DNA of 19,764 nucleotides from CAZFXZ01 sp964523165 (GCA_964523165.1 CAZFXZ010000012.1:1-19764), one strand, 5' to 3'. Shown: positions 7,397-15,701, counted from the first letter of the stretch. The notes: generated by a model from the letters alone, not told the origin. Numbers and translations are program-made.

Positions 7397-7831
7397 TTAC
7401 GAATGTTGACGATACTTGCGGCGGGCCACGGCTCGAGTCCGCGCCAATTCTTTTTCTAACATGGCGACGGCGGCCGCATAACCTTCGGCGTCGTGACGCT
7501 TTTCGGTCATGAGTTGTTTGGCTCGTTCAATAGCCTTAGTAGCTCGCTCCTCATCAATTTCGGTAGCCCGCTCAGCCGTATCAGCCAAAACTACGACCTT
7601 GGTCGGCAAAACTTCAATAAAGCCGCCAGAGACGGCCATTTCTTCGATCTGGCCATTATGCTTGATAACCAAAACGCCCGGCTGCAAACTAGCCACCAAA
7701 GGAATATGATGTGGCAAAATCGTAATCTCCCCCTGCTTGGTCGGCACGGAAATTGAAGAAGCTACGGTCTTCAAAACCACGCGCTCTGGTGTAACAATTT
7801 CAAACTTGATTTGATCGCCAGTCTGCTCCAT
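7397..7831 (-). CDS. atpC: ATP synthase F1 subunit epsilon
   Basis: 144 aa. The N-terminal beta-sandwich (FEIVTPERVV, GEITILPHHIPLVASLQPG, MAVSGGFIEV) and the C-terminal helical hairpin (about 92-140, rich in Glu, Arg and Ala) are both present, which is the standard layout. Epsilon sits on the gamma subunit of F1 and can brake ATP hydrolysis. It follows atpD after five bases without an SD. The C-terminal arm is full length, so an inhibitory role is possible, though not shown by sequence. Confidence 0.95.
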   Translation of the reverse strand: MEQTGDQIKFEIVTPERVVLKTVASSISVPTKQGEITILPHHIPLVASLQPGVLVIKHNGQIEEMAVSGGFIEVLPTKVVVLADTAERATEIDEERATKAIERAKQLMTEKRHDAEGYAAAVAMLEKELARTRAVARRKYRQHS

Positions 7832-7836
7832 AAAGT

Positions 7837-9213
7837 TTATTTTTTAACTTGGCTGATGTCACCCTTCATATAAAATTCACCTTCAGCCACATCGTCATAA
7901 TGCCCGGCCAAAATAGCGGCAAAGGCTTTGACCGTATCATCACGTTTGACGTATTGTCCGGGTTGGCCGGTGAAAGTTTCGGCCACAAAACAGGGCTGAG
8001 ACAAAAAGCGCTGGATCTTGCGAGCTCGCGACACAATCAGCTTATCTTCATCGGACAGTTCTTCCATACCCAAAATGGCGATGATATCTTGCAAGTCTTT
8101 ATAACGCTGCAAAATGCGCTGGACTTCACGAGCCACCCGATAATGTTCGGGGCCGACAATATTGGGATCCAAAATCGTCGAAGATGAGTCGAGCGGATCA
8201 ACGGCCGGATAGATACCCAATTCCGCTAAGGGCCGCGACAAAACCACGGTTGAGTCCAAGTGACCAAAGGTTGTGGCCGGTGCCGGATCGGTCAAGTCGT
8301 CGGCTGGCACATAAACGGCCTGGACCGACGTGATCGAACCTTTGTCGGTCGAAGTGATACGTTCTTGCATTTCACCCATTTCCGTAAACAATGTCGGTTG
8401 ATAACCAACGGCTGATGGCATACGACCCAACAAAGCCGAGACTTCCGAACCGGCTTGAGTGAAACGGAAAATGTTGTCGATAAAGAGCAAGACGTCCTGA
8501 TTTTTTTCATCGCGGAAATATTCGGCGATCGCCAAACCCGACAAGGCCACGCGCAAACGTGATCCCGGCGGTTCGTTCATCTGACCAAAGACCATGGCCA
8601 ATTTATCCAAAACTTTGGCGCCTTTCATTTCGTGATACAAGTCATTACCTTCACGTGTCCGCTCCCCCACGCCGGCAAAAACCGAGTACCCACCATGAGC
8701 TCGAGCGATGTTGTTGATCAACTCTTGAATAATGACCGTCTTGCCGACGCCGGCTCCGCCGAACAAACCGACTTTACCACCTTTAACGATCGGACAAATC
8801 AAATCAATAACTTTAATACCCGTTTCGAGGATTTCTGTTTTAGTCGATTGACTGATAAATTCCGGTGCGGCCCGATGAATCGGATAGGTCATCTTGGTTT
8901 TAACGGCTGGCAAGCCGTCGACGGGCTGACCCAAAACGTTAAAAATCCGACCCAAGGTTTCTTCACCGACCGGTACGGATATTGGCGCGCCAGTATTTTT
9001 TACTTCCAAACCACGCTGCAAACCGTCAGTCGAACCCATAGCTACCGTCCGGACCAGACCCGAACCAAGATGTTGCTCAACTTCCAAGACCAAAGTTTTT
9101 TCGCCGTTGGTCACCTCTAAAGCATTATAAATATCGGGCAAATGCTGACTGTCAAAGGCCACGTCGACGACTGGACCGATAATCTGTTTGATTGTACCTG
9201 TTGTGTTAGACAT
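7837..9213 (-). CDS. atpD: ATP synthase F1 subunit beta (catalytic)
   Basis: 458 aa from ATG 9213. An upstream in-frame codon at 9237 would add eight residues not typical of the family. Walker A is GGAGVGKT (152-159), followed by GERTREGNDLYHEM, LLFIDNIFRFTQAGSEVSALLGRMPSAVGYQPTL-type family sequence and an EELSDED variant of the DELSEED lever. All catalytic landmarks are intact. Beta carries the catalytic nucleotide sites of the F1 hexamer on the cytoplasmic side of the membrane. The gene begins 30 bases after atpG with an A/T-rich gap and no SD. Confidence 0.98.
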   Translation of the reverse strand: MSNTTGTIKQIIGPVVDVAFDSQHLPDIYNALEVTNGEKTLVLEVEQHLGSGLVRTVAMGSTDGLQRGLEVKNTGAPISVPVGEETLGRIFNVLGQPVDGLPAVKTKMTYPIHRAAPEFISQSTKTEILETGIKVIDLICPIVKGGKVGLFGGAGVGKTVIIQELINNIARAHGGYSVFAGVGERTREGNDLYHEMKGAKVLDKLAMVFGQMNEPPGSRLRVALSGLAIAEYFRDEKNQDVLLFIDNIFRFTQAGSEVSALLGRMPSAVGYQPTLFTEMGEMQERITSTDKGSITSVQAVYVPADDLTDPAPATTFGHLDSTVVLSRPLAELGIYPAVDPLDSSSTILDPNIVGPEHYRVAREVQRILQRYKDLQDIIAILGMEELSDEDKLIVSRARKIQRFLSQPCFVAETFTGQPGQYVKRDDTVKAFAAILAGHYDDVAEGEFYMKGDISQVKK

Positions 9214-9243
9214 AATTTTTTTAAAACTAATTGGCAAAAGAAA

Positions 9244-10191
9244 TTATTTACTGGCCAAAGCCGCCGTGCCAGCCGAGATTTCGCTGATCTCGGTCGTAAT
9301 GGCTGTCTGACGAGCTTTGTTGTAATAAAGTGTTAATTCATCAACCATTTCATCGGCCGCATCGGAAGCATTGCGCATAGCCAACATTCGCGAGCTGTGT
9401 TCGGAAGCGTTGGCTTCCAGCAAAGCTTGAAAAACCTGAATTTCCAACAAACGCGGGATCATGTCGTCCAAAACTTCCTTGGGATTTGGTTCAAAAATAT
9501 AATCTTGACCGGCAAAATATTGCTCTTGTTTTTTGTCTAAAACATCTTTACTGCCGCCAGTGCTAGATGTTTCACCGATCGTACCCAAATATTCTTCAAC
9601 TTTTTCCACCTCGATCGGCAAAAGTTGTTTGACGCGCGGGACTTGGCGGAGTGAAGAAATAAAGTCGGTATAAGCCAACATGATCTTATCGTATTCACCG
9701 GCTAAATATTTTTCGATGACAAATTGCGCTACCGGTACGGCTTGAGCCACCTGAGTAATAACATCTTCTTTGGCAAAATCAGCCGCCACATTGTAATTAA
9801 AACGATGATGGACGACGTTGGTTTTTTTACCCAACAAAATAAAATCGTGTTCTACATCACCATTATGTTTTTTGACACTGGCTATGGCTTTGTTGATCAC
9901 ATTGGCATTATAACCGCCGCACAGACCGCGATTGGAACCAATCAAAATCACCGCGACTTTTTTGACCGTGGAGCGCGCATTGAGCAGATTGTGCAATGGT
10001 TGATTGTGGCGGGCGACTTGAGCCAAATTTGTCACCGTCAACCAGCTTAAGTTGGCATAACTGCGCGTGGCCAAAACCGCATCGACGGCTTTTTTCATTT
10101 TCGAAGCCGCCACCAACTCCATAGCCTTGGTGATCTTTTTCGTGTTTTTGACCGATTTGATACGGCGAACAATGTCGCGAGTCGAAGCCAT
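9244..10191 (-). CDS. atpG: ATP synthase F1 subunit gamma (rotor shaft)
   Basis: 315 aa. The N-terminal helix (RDIVRRIKSVKNTKKITKAMELVAASKM) and C-terminal helix (SRMLAMRNASDAADEMVDEL, then NKARQTAITTEISEI) are the conserved coiled-coil shaft, with the GSNRGLCGGYN motif between. The protein is some 25-30 residues longer than usual. Extra sequence lies around residues 205-240 (YLGTIGETSSTGGSKD), before the last helix, probably a surface insertion of the Rossmann-like domain. It starts four bases behind atpA. Gamma transmits c-ring rotation to the catalytic sites. Confidence 0.97.
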   Translation of the reverse strand: MASTRDIVRRIKSVKNTKKITKAMELVAASKMKKAVDAVLATRSYANLSWLTVTNLAQVARHNQPLHNLLNARSTVKKVAVILIGSNRGLCGGYNANVINKAIASVKKHNGDVEHDFILLGKKTNVVHHRFNYNVAADFAKEDVITQVAQAVPVAQFVIEKYLAGEYDKIMLAYTDFISSLRQVPRVKQLLPIEVEKVEEYLGTIGETSSTGGSKDVLDKKQEQYFAGQDYIFEPNPKEVLDDMIPRLLEIQVFQALLEANASEHSSRMLAMRNASDAADEMVDELTLYYNKARQTAITTEISEISAGTAALASK

Positions 10192-10195
10192 AAAA

Positions 10196-11713
10196 TTATT
10201 TAATCAAGTAATCAAGCGTTTGGCGATAGCTTTCAATATTTTGTTTTAAACGCTCAACTATTTCATCGGTATATTCACCCTTAGCAGTTAAGCTGTTTAA
10301 TAAATCAACGTCTTGGACTTCCAGATATTTATAAAGCCCTTGTTCAAATTCAGCGACTTTCTCTAAAGGCACATCATCAACATAGCCATTATTGGCGGCA
10401 AAGAAAATCGCGACTTGTTGACCGACCGACAATGAAACGTACTGATCTTGTTTCAAGATTTCCGTGATGCGCTTGCCACGTTCGAGACGTTTTTTGGTTT
10501 GCTCGTCAAGATCCGAACCAAATTGAGCGAAGGCGGCTAATTCACGGTATTGAGCGGCGTCGAGTTTCATCGTGCCGGCCACTTTTTTCATAGCTTTAAC
10601 CTGGGCGGCCGAACCGACACGCGAAACCGACAAACCAATGTTGAGCGCCGGACGAATACCTTGGTAAAACAAATCGGATTCCAAGAAAATTTGACCGTCG
10701 GTGATCGAAATAACGTTGGTTGGAATATAGGCTGAAATATCGCCGGCTTGTGTTTCGATGATTGGCAAAGCCGTCAATGACCCACCGCCAAAATCGGAGT
10801 TTAGCTTAGCCGCTCGTTCTAACAAACGAGAATGCAAATAAAAGACATCGCCGGGGTAGGCTTCACGTCCCGGTGGCCGGCGCAACAAAAGTGAAATTTG
10901 GCGATAAGCCACAGCATGTTTGGACAAATCGTCATAGACAACCAAGACATCTTCACCTTGGTCCATAAAATATTCAGCCATGGCGCAGCCCGCATACGGA
11001 GCGATGTAGAGCAAGGCGGCGGGATCAGAAGCGCCAGCCAATACGATAGTCGTATAATCCATCGCCCCGTGCTTTTCTAACTCCGAAACAATACGAGCGA
11101 CTTTGGATTCTTTTTGACCGATCGCCACATAAACGCATTTCATGTTTTGACCCTTTTGGTTGATAATAGCGTCAATGGCTACGGCGGTTTTGCCAGTCTG
11201 ACGATCGCCAATGATCAATTCGCGTTGACCTCGACCAACCGGGATTAATGAATCGATGGCCTTGATGCCGGTTTGAACTGGTTGATTGACGGATTGACGA
11301 GTGATAACGCCCGGAGCAATCTTTTCGATCGGATAATATTTTTTGGCGGCAATTTCGCCTTTACCATCAAGCGGCTGACCAAGGGGGTTGACGACGCGAC
11401 CAATCACGCCCGGTCCGACCGGCACTTCCAAAACACGGCCGGTGCTTTTGACCGTGTCACCCTCTTTGATTTGCAAATAGTCACCCAAAATCACGGCCCC
11501 GACACTGTCTTCTTCCAAGTTTAAAGCCACACCAAAACTCCCATTGGCAAATTCTAACATTTCTGAAGATAAACAGTCGGACAAACCAGCCAGGCGGGCA
11601 ATACCATCACCAACTTCGATGACGGTGCCAACTTTTTCTAGCTTGGCTGAAGTTTGAAAACCAGCAATTTGGTCTTTGAGATTTTGGACAATGAAATCTT
11701 TGGTCGAAGACAT
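10196..11713 (-). CDS. atpA: ATP synthase F1 subunit alpha
   Basis: 505 aa, standard length. The non-catalytic nucleotide site is GDRQTGKT (169-176), and the arginine-finger segment SVSRVGSAAQ is present, as is GREAYPGDVFYLHSRLLERAAK. Alpha alternates with beta in the F1 hexamer and supplies the arginine finger to the catalytic sites. It starts four bases after atpH without an SD, within the continuous operon. Confidence 0.98.
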   Translation of the reverse strand: MSSTKDFIVQNLKDQIAGFQTSAKLEKVGTVIEVGDGIARLAGLSDCLSSEMLEFANGSFGVALNLEEDSVGAVILGDYLQIKEGDTVKSTGRVLEVPVGPGVIGRVVNPLGQPLDGKGEIAAKKYYPIEKIAPGVITRQSVNQPVQTGIKAIDSLIPVGRGQRELIIGDRQTGKTAVAIDAIINQKGQNMKCVYVAIGQKESKVARIVSELEKHGAMDYTTIVLAGASDPAALLYIAPYAGCAMAEYFMDQGEDVLVVYDDLSKHAVAYRQISLLLRRPPGREAYPGDVFYLHSRLLERAAKLNSDFGGGSLTALPIIETQAGDISAYIPTNVISITDGQIFLESDLFYQGIRPALNIGLSVSRVGSAAQVKAMKKVAGTMKLDAAQYRELAAFAQFGSDLDEQTKKRLERGKRITEILKQDQYVSLSVGQQVAIFFAANNGYVDDVPLEKVAEFEQGLYKYLEVQDVDLLNSLTAKGEYTDEIVERLKQNIESYRQTLDYLIK

Positions 11714-11717
11714 AAAC

Positions 11718-12122
11718 TTATGAATTTAAAGCTTTATTTAAATTTTGTAATTGTTGTTGCAGACTAGCATCCAAGCGCCAATCTTGAGCCGCGACGGTAA
11801 ATCCACCCAGCAAGTCATCATCTTGGATCGTGCTAATTTCCACGGTTTTGGCAGAGCTAAATTTAGCGATCAGGTCACTTATATCAGTCAACAGTTGGGC
11901 ATTGATCGGCCGAGCGGTGGTGACGACAGCCGTGACAATATTTTCTTGATCATTGGCATATTTTTCCAAGGCCGCCACGATTTGTCCGGCTCGACTCAAT
12001 TGTCGCGTTTTAGCCAAATGATCAACAAAAGCAGCGATGATTTTTTGAATCGTTGATTTATCTTGATCGAGTGTCAACTCGTACAAAGCTTGGGCGTAAC
12101 GTTTGGTAGTCACTTTGGCCAT
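11718..12122 (-). CDS. atpH: ATP synthase F1 subunit delta, short form
   Basis: 134 aa, well below the usual 175-185. The N-terminal motif KRYAQALYEL and the C-terminal DDDLLGGFTVAAQDWRLDASL-type segment are both recognisable, so the ends are conserved and the middle of the helical domain appears shortened. No frameshift or stop interrupts it. Delta ties the b-subunit stalk to the top of F1. It is three bases behind atpF and four ahead of atpA, the usual order. Identification rests on the two end motifs plus position. Confidence 0.93.
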   Translation of the reverse strand: MAKVTTKRYAQALYELTLDQDKSTIQKIIAAFVDHLAKTRQLSRAGQIVAALEKYANDQENIVTAVVTTARPINAQLLTDISDLIAKFSSAKTVEISTIQDDDLLGGFTVAAQDWRLDASLQQQLQNLNKALNS

Positions 12123-12125
12123 AAA

Positions 12126-12623
12126 TTATTTAATATCATCTAGAGCTTGACGAATAATTTTTTCATCAATTTTTTTATCCACGGCCCCAGCCAAGACTTT
12201 GCTAGTCACGGCCATGACCAATTCGCTAACTTCGGTTTTGATTTCTTTGACAATAGCGGCGCGCTCAGCGGCTAATTGGCGCTTGCCTTCAGCCACGACT
12301 TTTTCGACTTCGGCTCGGGCGTTTTTGGTGGCTTCAACTTTGTTGATTTCTGATTGTTTTTGGGCTTGTTCTAAAATACCATGAGCTTCTTGCTTGGCCA
12401 GACTGATGGTTTGCTCATATTCAGTTTTAGTCGCCGCTAGATTTTTTTCAATTTCCTCGGCTTGGGCTAAGCTTTTTTCGATTTTGGTTGTGCGCTCAGC
12501 CATGATTTTTAGTAAGGGCTTGAGAGCAAAAAACCATAAAACCGTGGCCACAACGATAAAATTGACGATTTGCGCCACGATCAGTTTGATATCCAGATGA
12601 AATGTTTCGATCAATGATTCCAT
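12126..12623 (-). CDS. atpF: ATP synthase Fo subunit b (peripheral stalk)
   Basis: 165 aa with one N-terminal membrane helix (about 14-36, VAQIVNFIVVATVLWFFAL) followed by a long charged, Ala/Glu/Lys-rich helix typical of the b-subunit stalk. It dimerises and links Fo to delta and F1 on the cytoplasmic side. There is only one b gene, so the stalk should be a homodimer. No SD; it lies 60 bases behind atpE, separated by a GC-rich hairpin. Confidence 0.96.
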   Translation of the reverse strand: MESLIETFHLDIKLIVAQIVNFIVVATVLWFFALKPLLKIMAERTTKIEKSLAQAEEIEKNLAATKTEYEQTISLAKQEAHGILEQAQKQSEINKVEATKNARAEVEKVVAEGKRQLAAERAAIVKEIKTEVSELVMAVTSKVLAGAVDKKIDEKIIRQALDDIK

Positions 12624-12651
12624 ATTTGTTTATAAATAATTGCTAATCGCA

Positions 12652-12675
12652 CCCCGCCAAACTGACGAGGTGGGG
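12652..12675 (-). other. GC-rich hairpin in the atpE-atpF gap
   Basis: CCCC-A-CC and GG-C-GGGG on the minus strand form a stem broken by one A-C mismatch around a 10-base loop, just after the atpE stop. There is no T run, so it is not a terminator. It could protect the atpE message or slow 3' decay. Confidence 0.5.
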
Positions 12676-12683
12676 ATCAGTCA

Positions 12684-12896
12684 TTATTTGATACCAAAAG
12701 CGATAACCAAGGCGTAAATGGCGATAGCTTCGGCAAAAGCCGCGGCTAACAACATCGGCACCAAGATTTTACCGGCCGCTTCCGGATTGCGACCGATGGA
12801 TTCCATAGCCTTAGCGCCAATCTTACCGATAGCTAGAGCCGGAGCGATTGAGCCGATGCCAATAGCTAGGGCCTTAGCCAACATAGTTAGTTCCAT
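12684..12896 (-). CDS. atpE: ATP synthase Fo subunit c (rotor ring)
   Basis: 70 aa from ATG 12896, supported by GAAAGGA (12904-12910) seven bases upstream, the only SD-like site among the atp genes. Two membrane helices flank the polar loop R36-N37-P38. The ion-carrying carboxylate is E56. The Na+-coordinating Gln of Ilyobacter-type rings is replaced by I23, and the Ser after the glutamate by A57, so the ring should carry H+ rather than Na+. Helix 1 has A18, A20, A22 and G24 where most rings have GxGxGxG, resembling the AxAxAxA motif of alkaliphilic Bacillus. The gene is flanked by two RNA hairpins, fitting higher expression than its neighbours. Confidence 0.97.
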   Translation of the reverse strand: MELTMLAKALAIGIGSIAPALAIGKIGAKAMESIGRNPEAAGKILVPMLLAAAFAEAIAIYALVIAFGIK

Positions 12897-12912
12897 AGTT
12901 TTTTCCTTTCTT

Positions 12913-12964
12913 GATTTTAGCACTCGACATTATTTTTTATTTTTTTGTGTCGGTGATTAAAATC
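12913..12964 (-). promoter_or_regulatory. Long imperfect stem-loop upstream of atpE
   Basis: Two 17-base arms (12913-12929 and 12948-12964) pair as GATTTTA/TAAAATC, CAC/GTG and CGACA/TGTCG, about 15 base pairs, around an 18-base loop that is almost all A in the RNA. It lies between the atpB stop and the atpE SD. It has no T run, so an mRNA-processing, stability or translation-enhancing role is more likely than termination. Confidence 0.7.
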
Positions 12965-12984
12965 ATTTATTAGTTATTTTTTAA

Positions 12985-13881
12985 TTAATGTTCTTCAGCC
13001 GCGCTAGCAATCGTCATGTAGACTAACGTCAAAACGGCAAAAATCAAAGCTTGAATCACGCCGACAATCAATTCTAAAAAGATAAAAGGAATCGGTACGG
13101 CATAGGCAAAAATCGCCGCCATCGAGGCCAACAAGACTTCGCCGGCAAAAATATTACCAAAGAGACGAAAAGATAGTGAAGCGATTTTCGCGATTTCACC
13201 GATGATTTCCACAATGCCGACAAACGCCTTGATCGGATTGACCAACAAAATCGTGGGCTCATGACGAATATGACTGGGGATGGCCAACAAAGCTTTGAGG
13301 TTAACAAACTTATTAAAGTGCTTCCAGGCCCCAACCATGATCACGCCGACGATATGTGAACCAATCACCGCCAACAAAGCCAAAGCCACGGTGGTGTTTA
13401 AATCGGCCGTACCACCGCGTAAAAGTGGGACAAAAACGGCATGACCTTCTTCAACTTCGTTAAAGCCAATCGTACCCACGCCCGGCAAAAGACCCAGATA
13501 GTTATTAAGTAAAATAAATAGAAAAAGAGCGAAGGTAATGGGGAAAAATTTCAAAGTTTTGCGGCGGTCGCCGGTGATCGTGTCAGCCAAATTAAGAGCG
13601 CCTTCAACGATCATTTCAAAAAAGTTTTGCAAACCGCGCGGGATGGTCGCCAATTTGGTCCGTAAAACAACGGACAAAATCGCGATCAAAAAAACCACCA
13701 ACCAGCTACTCAACAATGAATTAGTAACTGTCAGTGGCCCAAGATTAAAAAGTGGCTCAGCAAACAAGGTCGGCTCATGACTCGCCGTTTGCACAGTCAA
13801 AGCGTCATACTCCGCGGTCGTCTCGTTGACTGGTAGTTGTTCGGTTGTTAGTGCTTGTGGTGTGTTATTCTGACTGCTCAT
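12985..13881 (-). CDS. atpB: ATP synthase Fo subunit a (proton channel)
   Basis: 298 aa, an integral membrane protein with five to six helices. The essential arginine is R239 in SLSFRLFGNIFAGE, and TFALFLFILLNNYLGLLPG matches helix 2 of the family. The N-terminus carries a polar stretch of about 45 residues before the first helix, rich in Thr, Glu and Gln. Its ATG overlaps the end of atpZ by 17 bases, pointing to coupled translation. Subunit a provides the two half-channels through which protons reach E56 of the c ring. Confidence 0.97.
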   Translation of the reverse strand: MSSQNNTPQALTTEQLPVNETTAEYDALTVQTASHEPTLFAEPLFNLGPLTVTNSLLSSWLVVFLIAILSVVLRTKLATIPRGLQNFFEMIVEGALNLADTITGDRRKTLKFFPITFALFLFILLNNYLGLLPGVGTIGFNEVEEGHAVFVPLLRGGTADLNTTVALALLAVIGSHIVGVIMVGAWKHFNKFVNLKALLAIPSHIRHEPTILLVNPIKAFVGIVEIIGEIAKIASLSFRLFGNIFAGEVLLASMAAIFAYAVPIPFIFLELIVGVIQALIFAVLTLVYMTIASAAEEH

Positions 13882-14176
13882 TTTGGGAACTGTTAGCTTC
13901 TTTATTTTTGTCTAATTTTTCTTGATTTTCAGCGGCCGTCATATCATTCATAGCCTTGATCGCCGTTTTGACAATACCAATCGTGGAAATAATGAAAGCC
14001 ACGGCCACGCTGGCAAAATACAACATTGGTTCGGTGTCGTACTTTTCATCCAACCAAGTGCCTATAAACATTGCGCCAATAATTGGAGCGGCGATCCAAC
14101 CACCCAATTCCACAAACAAAACCATGGCGGGTTGCCACCAGGCGGCGGATTTGGCAGGCATTTTTTGGTTATTCAT
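13865..14176 (-). CDS. AtpZ/AtpI-like small membrane protein of ATP synthase operon
   Basis: 103 aa from ATG 14176, giving two membrane helices (about 14-37, VLFVELGGWIAAPIIGAMFIGTW, and 47-69) and a polar C-terminus rich in Glu, Asn and Lys. This is the layout of the AtpZ/AtpI family that heads many atp operons and helps c-ring assembly or ion uptake. The LDEKY between the helices matches the family. A start at 14224 would place the promoter -10 inside the coding region, so I chose 14176; no SD is present. First gene of the operon. Confidence 0.85.
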   Translation of the reverse strand: MNNQKMPAKSAAWWQPAMVLFVELGGWIAAPIIGAMFIGTWLDEKYDTEPMLYFASVAVAFIISTIGIVKTAIKAMNDMTAAENQEKLDKNKEANSSQNEQSE

Positions 14177-14195
14177 ATTGTCAAAAATCACCAAC

Positions 14196-14224
14196 AGTAT
14201 AGCTGATTGCCATATATTGGTCAA
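14196..14224 (-). promoter_or_regulatory. Main promoter of the ATP synthase operon
   Basis: TTGACC (14219-14224), 17 bases, TATACT (14196-14201). The ATG of atpZ lies 19 bases after the -10, so the leader is about 12 bases and lacks an SD. No other convincing promoter was seen before the terminator at 5541, suggesting an eleven-gene, 8.6-kb transcript. Confidence 0.85.
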
Positions 14225-14272
14225 TAGATTTTTTGATGTTTTTTAAAAAATTATCCATATTTTGACAAAAAT

Positions 14273-14300
14273 AAAAAAACGTTACTTAATATAACTTTTT
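14273..14300 (-). terminator. Weak terminator-like hairpin after tatD
   Basis: AAAAAGTTA pairs with TAAC-G-TTTTT across a 7-base loop with one bulge, ending in a T run on the minus strand. The stem is A/T-rich, so read-through into the atp operon is possible. Confidence 0.4.
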
Positions 14301-14310
14301 AGTTAGGTTT

Positions 14311-15177
14311 TTATACCTTAAAAATATTTTTGACGTTGACAGTTGTTTGTCGCGATACTTCCGCTAAACTTAGATTTTTCAATTCGGCGATTTTTTCCGC
14401 GACTTTAACCACATAAGACGGCTCGTTGCGTTTACCCCGATGTGGCTCTGGCGCCAAAAACGGCGCGTCGGTTTCAACCAAAATACTTTCTAGCGGCAAA
14501 GCGACGGCGATTTGTTGTAATTCTTTGGCGTTTTTAAAAGTTACGATGCCGGTAAAACCGACCGCTAAGCCTAATTTCACAAAATCTTGAGCTTGAGATA
14601 ATGTCCCACCAAAACAATGAATAACGCCCCGCGGCAACACTCCCCTTTTGAGTTTTTCATCTTTTAAAATCTCTAAAATATCATCATAGGCATTCTGAGG
14701 ATTTTCTTTACTCCCTCGGCAATGTATGACTAGAGCTTTATCTGTTTCTATGGCTAAATTTATAAAACTGCGAAAAACTTCTTCCTGAATTTTTTTCACG
14801 CTCTCGATCGTTTGACCGCTGGGTAGATGAAAATAATCTAAACCGGTCTCGCCAAAGCCCACGACTTTTTTGTTAGCCGCCAATTGTCGGTAAAGATTTT
14901 CGGCAAAAATTTCTTTTTTAGTAACAAAAGTATAACCGCCGTCAGCGCCGAAATCGGTTTGTTCTTCAATATCGTCGACCAGATGAATCGGATGCACGCC
15001 AATCACCGCCCAAACATTGAGATAACGATTAGCTTGCTCAACAGCTTTTTGCGAAGTGTCATACTTAGTGCCAATGTTGATCATGGCCACGTCGCAATCG
15101 GCCGCCTTACTGACTATTTCATCAACTTCGTCTTTATAAGCGGCAAAATTTAGATGACAGTGGGAATCAAATAGCAT
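14311..15177 (-). CDS. tatD: TatD-family metal-dependent deoxyribonuclease
   Basis: 288 aa, a TIM-barrel hydrolase. The metal ligands can be followed along the chain: H6 and H8 (DSHCHLN), the glutamate of GFGETGLDYF, the histidines of LVIHCRG and VIHCFGG, and the aspartate of VETDAPFLAPEPHRGKRNEP. All are present, so it should be active as a 3'-5' DNA exonuclease or related phosphodiesterase in the cytoplasm. It starts three bases after cvpA. In many bacteria tatD sits next to metG, as here with cvpA between. Confidence 0.95.
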   Translation of the reverse strand: MLFDSHCHLNFAAYKDEVDEIVSKAADCDVAMINIGTKYDTSQKAVEQANRYLNVWAVIGVHPIHLVDDIEEQTDFGADGGYTFVTKKEIFAENLYRQLAANKKVVGFGETGLDYFHLPSGQTIESVKKIQEEVFRSFINLAIETDKALVIHCRGSKENPQNAYDDILEILKDEKLKRGVLPRGVIHCFGGTLSQAQDFVKLGLAVGFTGIVTFKNAKELQQIAVALPLESILVETDAPFLAPEPHRGKRNEPSYVVKVAEKIAELKNLSLAEVSRQTTVNVKNIFKV

Positions 15178-15180
15178 AAT

Positions 15181-15690
15181 TTAGACCCACGTCTGGACTT
15201 TATTGATAACTTCCGGCACAAACGGCATGATGACCTGAGCCATTTCCACCAACCATGAAGCGACTTGAGAAACCGCCAATTGTTGGGCCAACCAATCATT
15301 GATCGGATAAATGGCTAGAAAGTAAATTAACAAACCGACGACCAAACCACCTTCCAGCAAACCCAACAGACCACCGGCTAACCGGTTAATGCTTTTTAAA
15401 AAAGGAATAACAGAAATAAATTCAAAAGCTCTGTCTAATAAATAAAAGCCCAGACCAATCAAACGGCTAACTAGAGTCAAGACCAACAAAAAAGTCACGG
15501 CTTTGCCAATATTGCCTTCGCCCCAAATAAATCCGCCCCAGTCGGCGATTGGTTGATAATATTGGCTGGCCACATAAGCTCCGGCCGCTACCCCCACCAA
15601 TGAACCTAGAGTGTGAATAAAACCCAGCCAAATACCGCCCAAAACAAAACCGCCAACGATAGCCAAGAGCGCAATATCTAAAATCGCCAT
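15181..15690 (-). CDS. CvpA-family membrane protein
   Basis: 169 aa with four hydrophobic segments (about 5-40, 65-85, 100-130 and a weaker amphipathic C-terminal one). The family pattern DIALLAIVGGFVLGGIWLGF at the N-terminus and SINRLAGGLLGLLEGGLVVG in the third helix identify it as CvpA (colicin V production protein family). The molecular function is not established; members are linked to envelope stress and secretion. It lies 11 bases after metG and 3 before tatD, so it is in that operon. Confidence 0.85.
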   Translation of the reverse strand: MAILDIALLAIVGGFVLGGIWLGFIHTLGSLVGVAAGAYVASQYYQPIADWGGFIWGEGNIGKAVTFLLVLTLVSRLIGLGFYLLDRAFEFISVIPFLKSINRLAGGLLGLLEGGLVVGLLIYFLAIYPINDWLAQQLAVSQVASWLVEMAQVIMPFVPEVINKVQTWV

Positions 15691-15701
15691 AGATTTATAA
15701 A

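Noticed and set aside
8632..9120. 162-codon plus-strand open frame
   Set aside because: Lies entirely antisense to atpD, a certain gene; a composition shadow.
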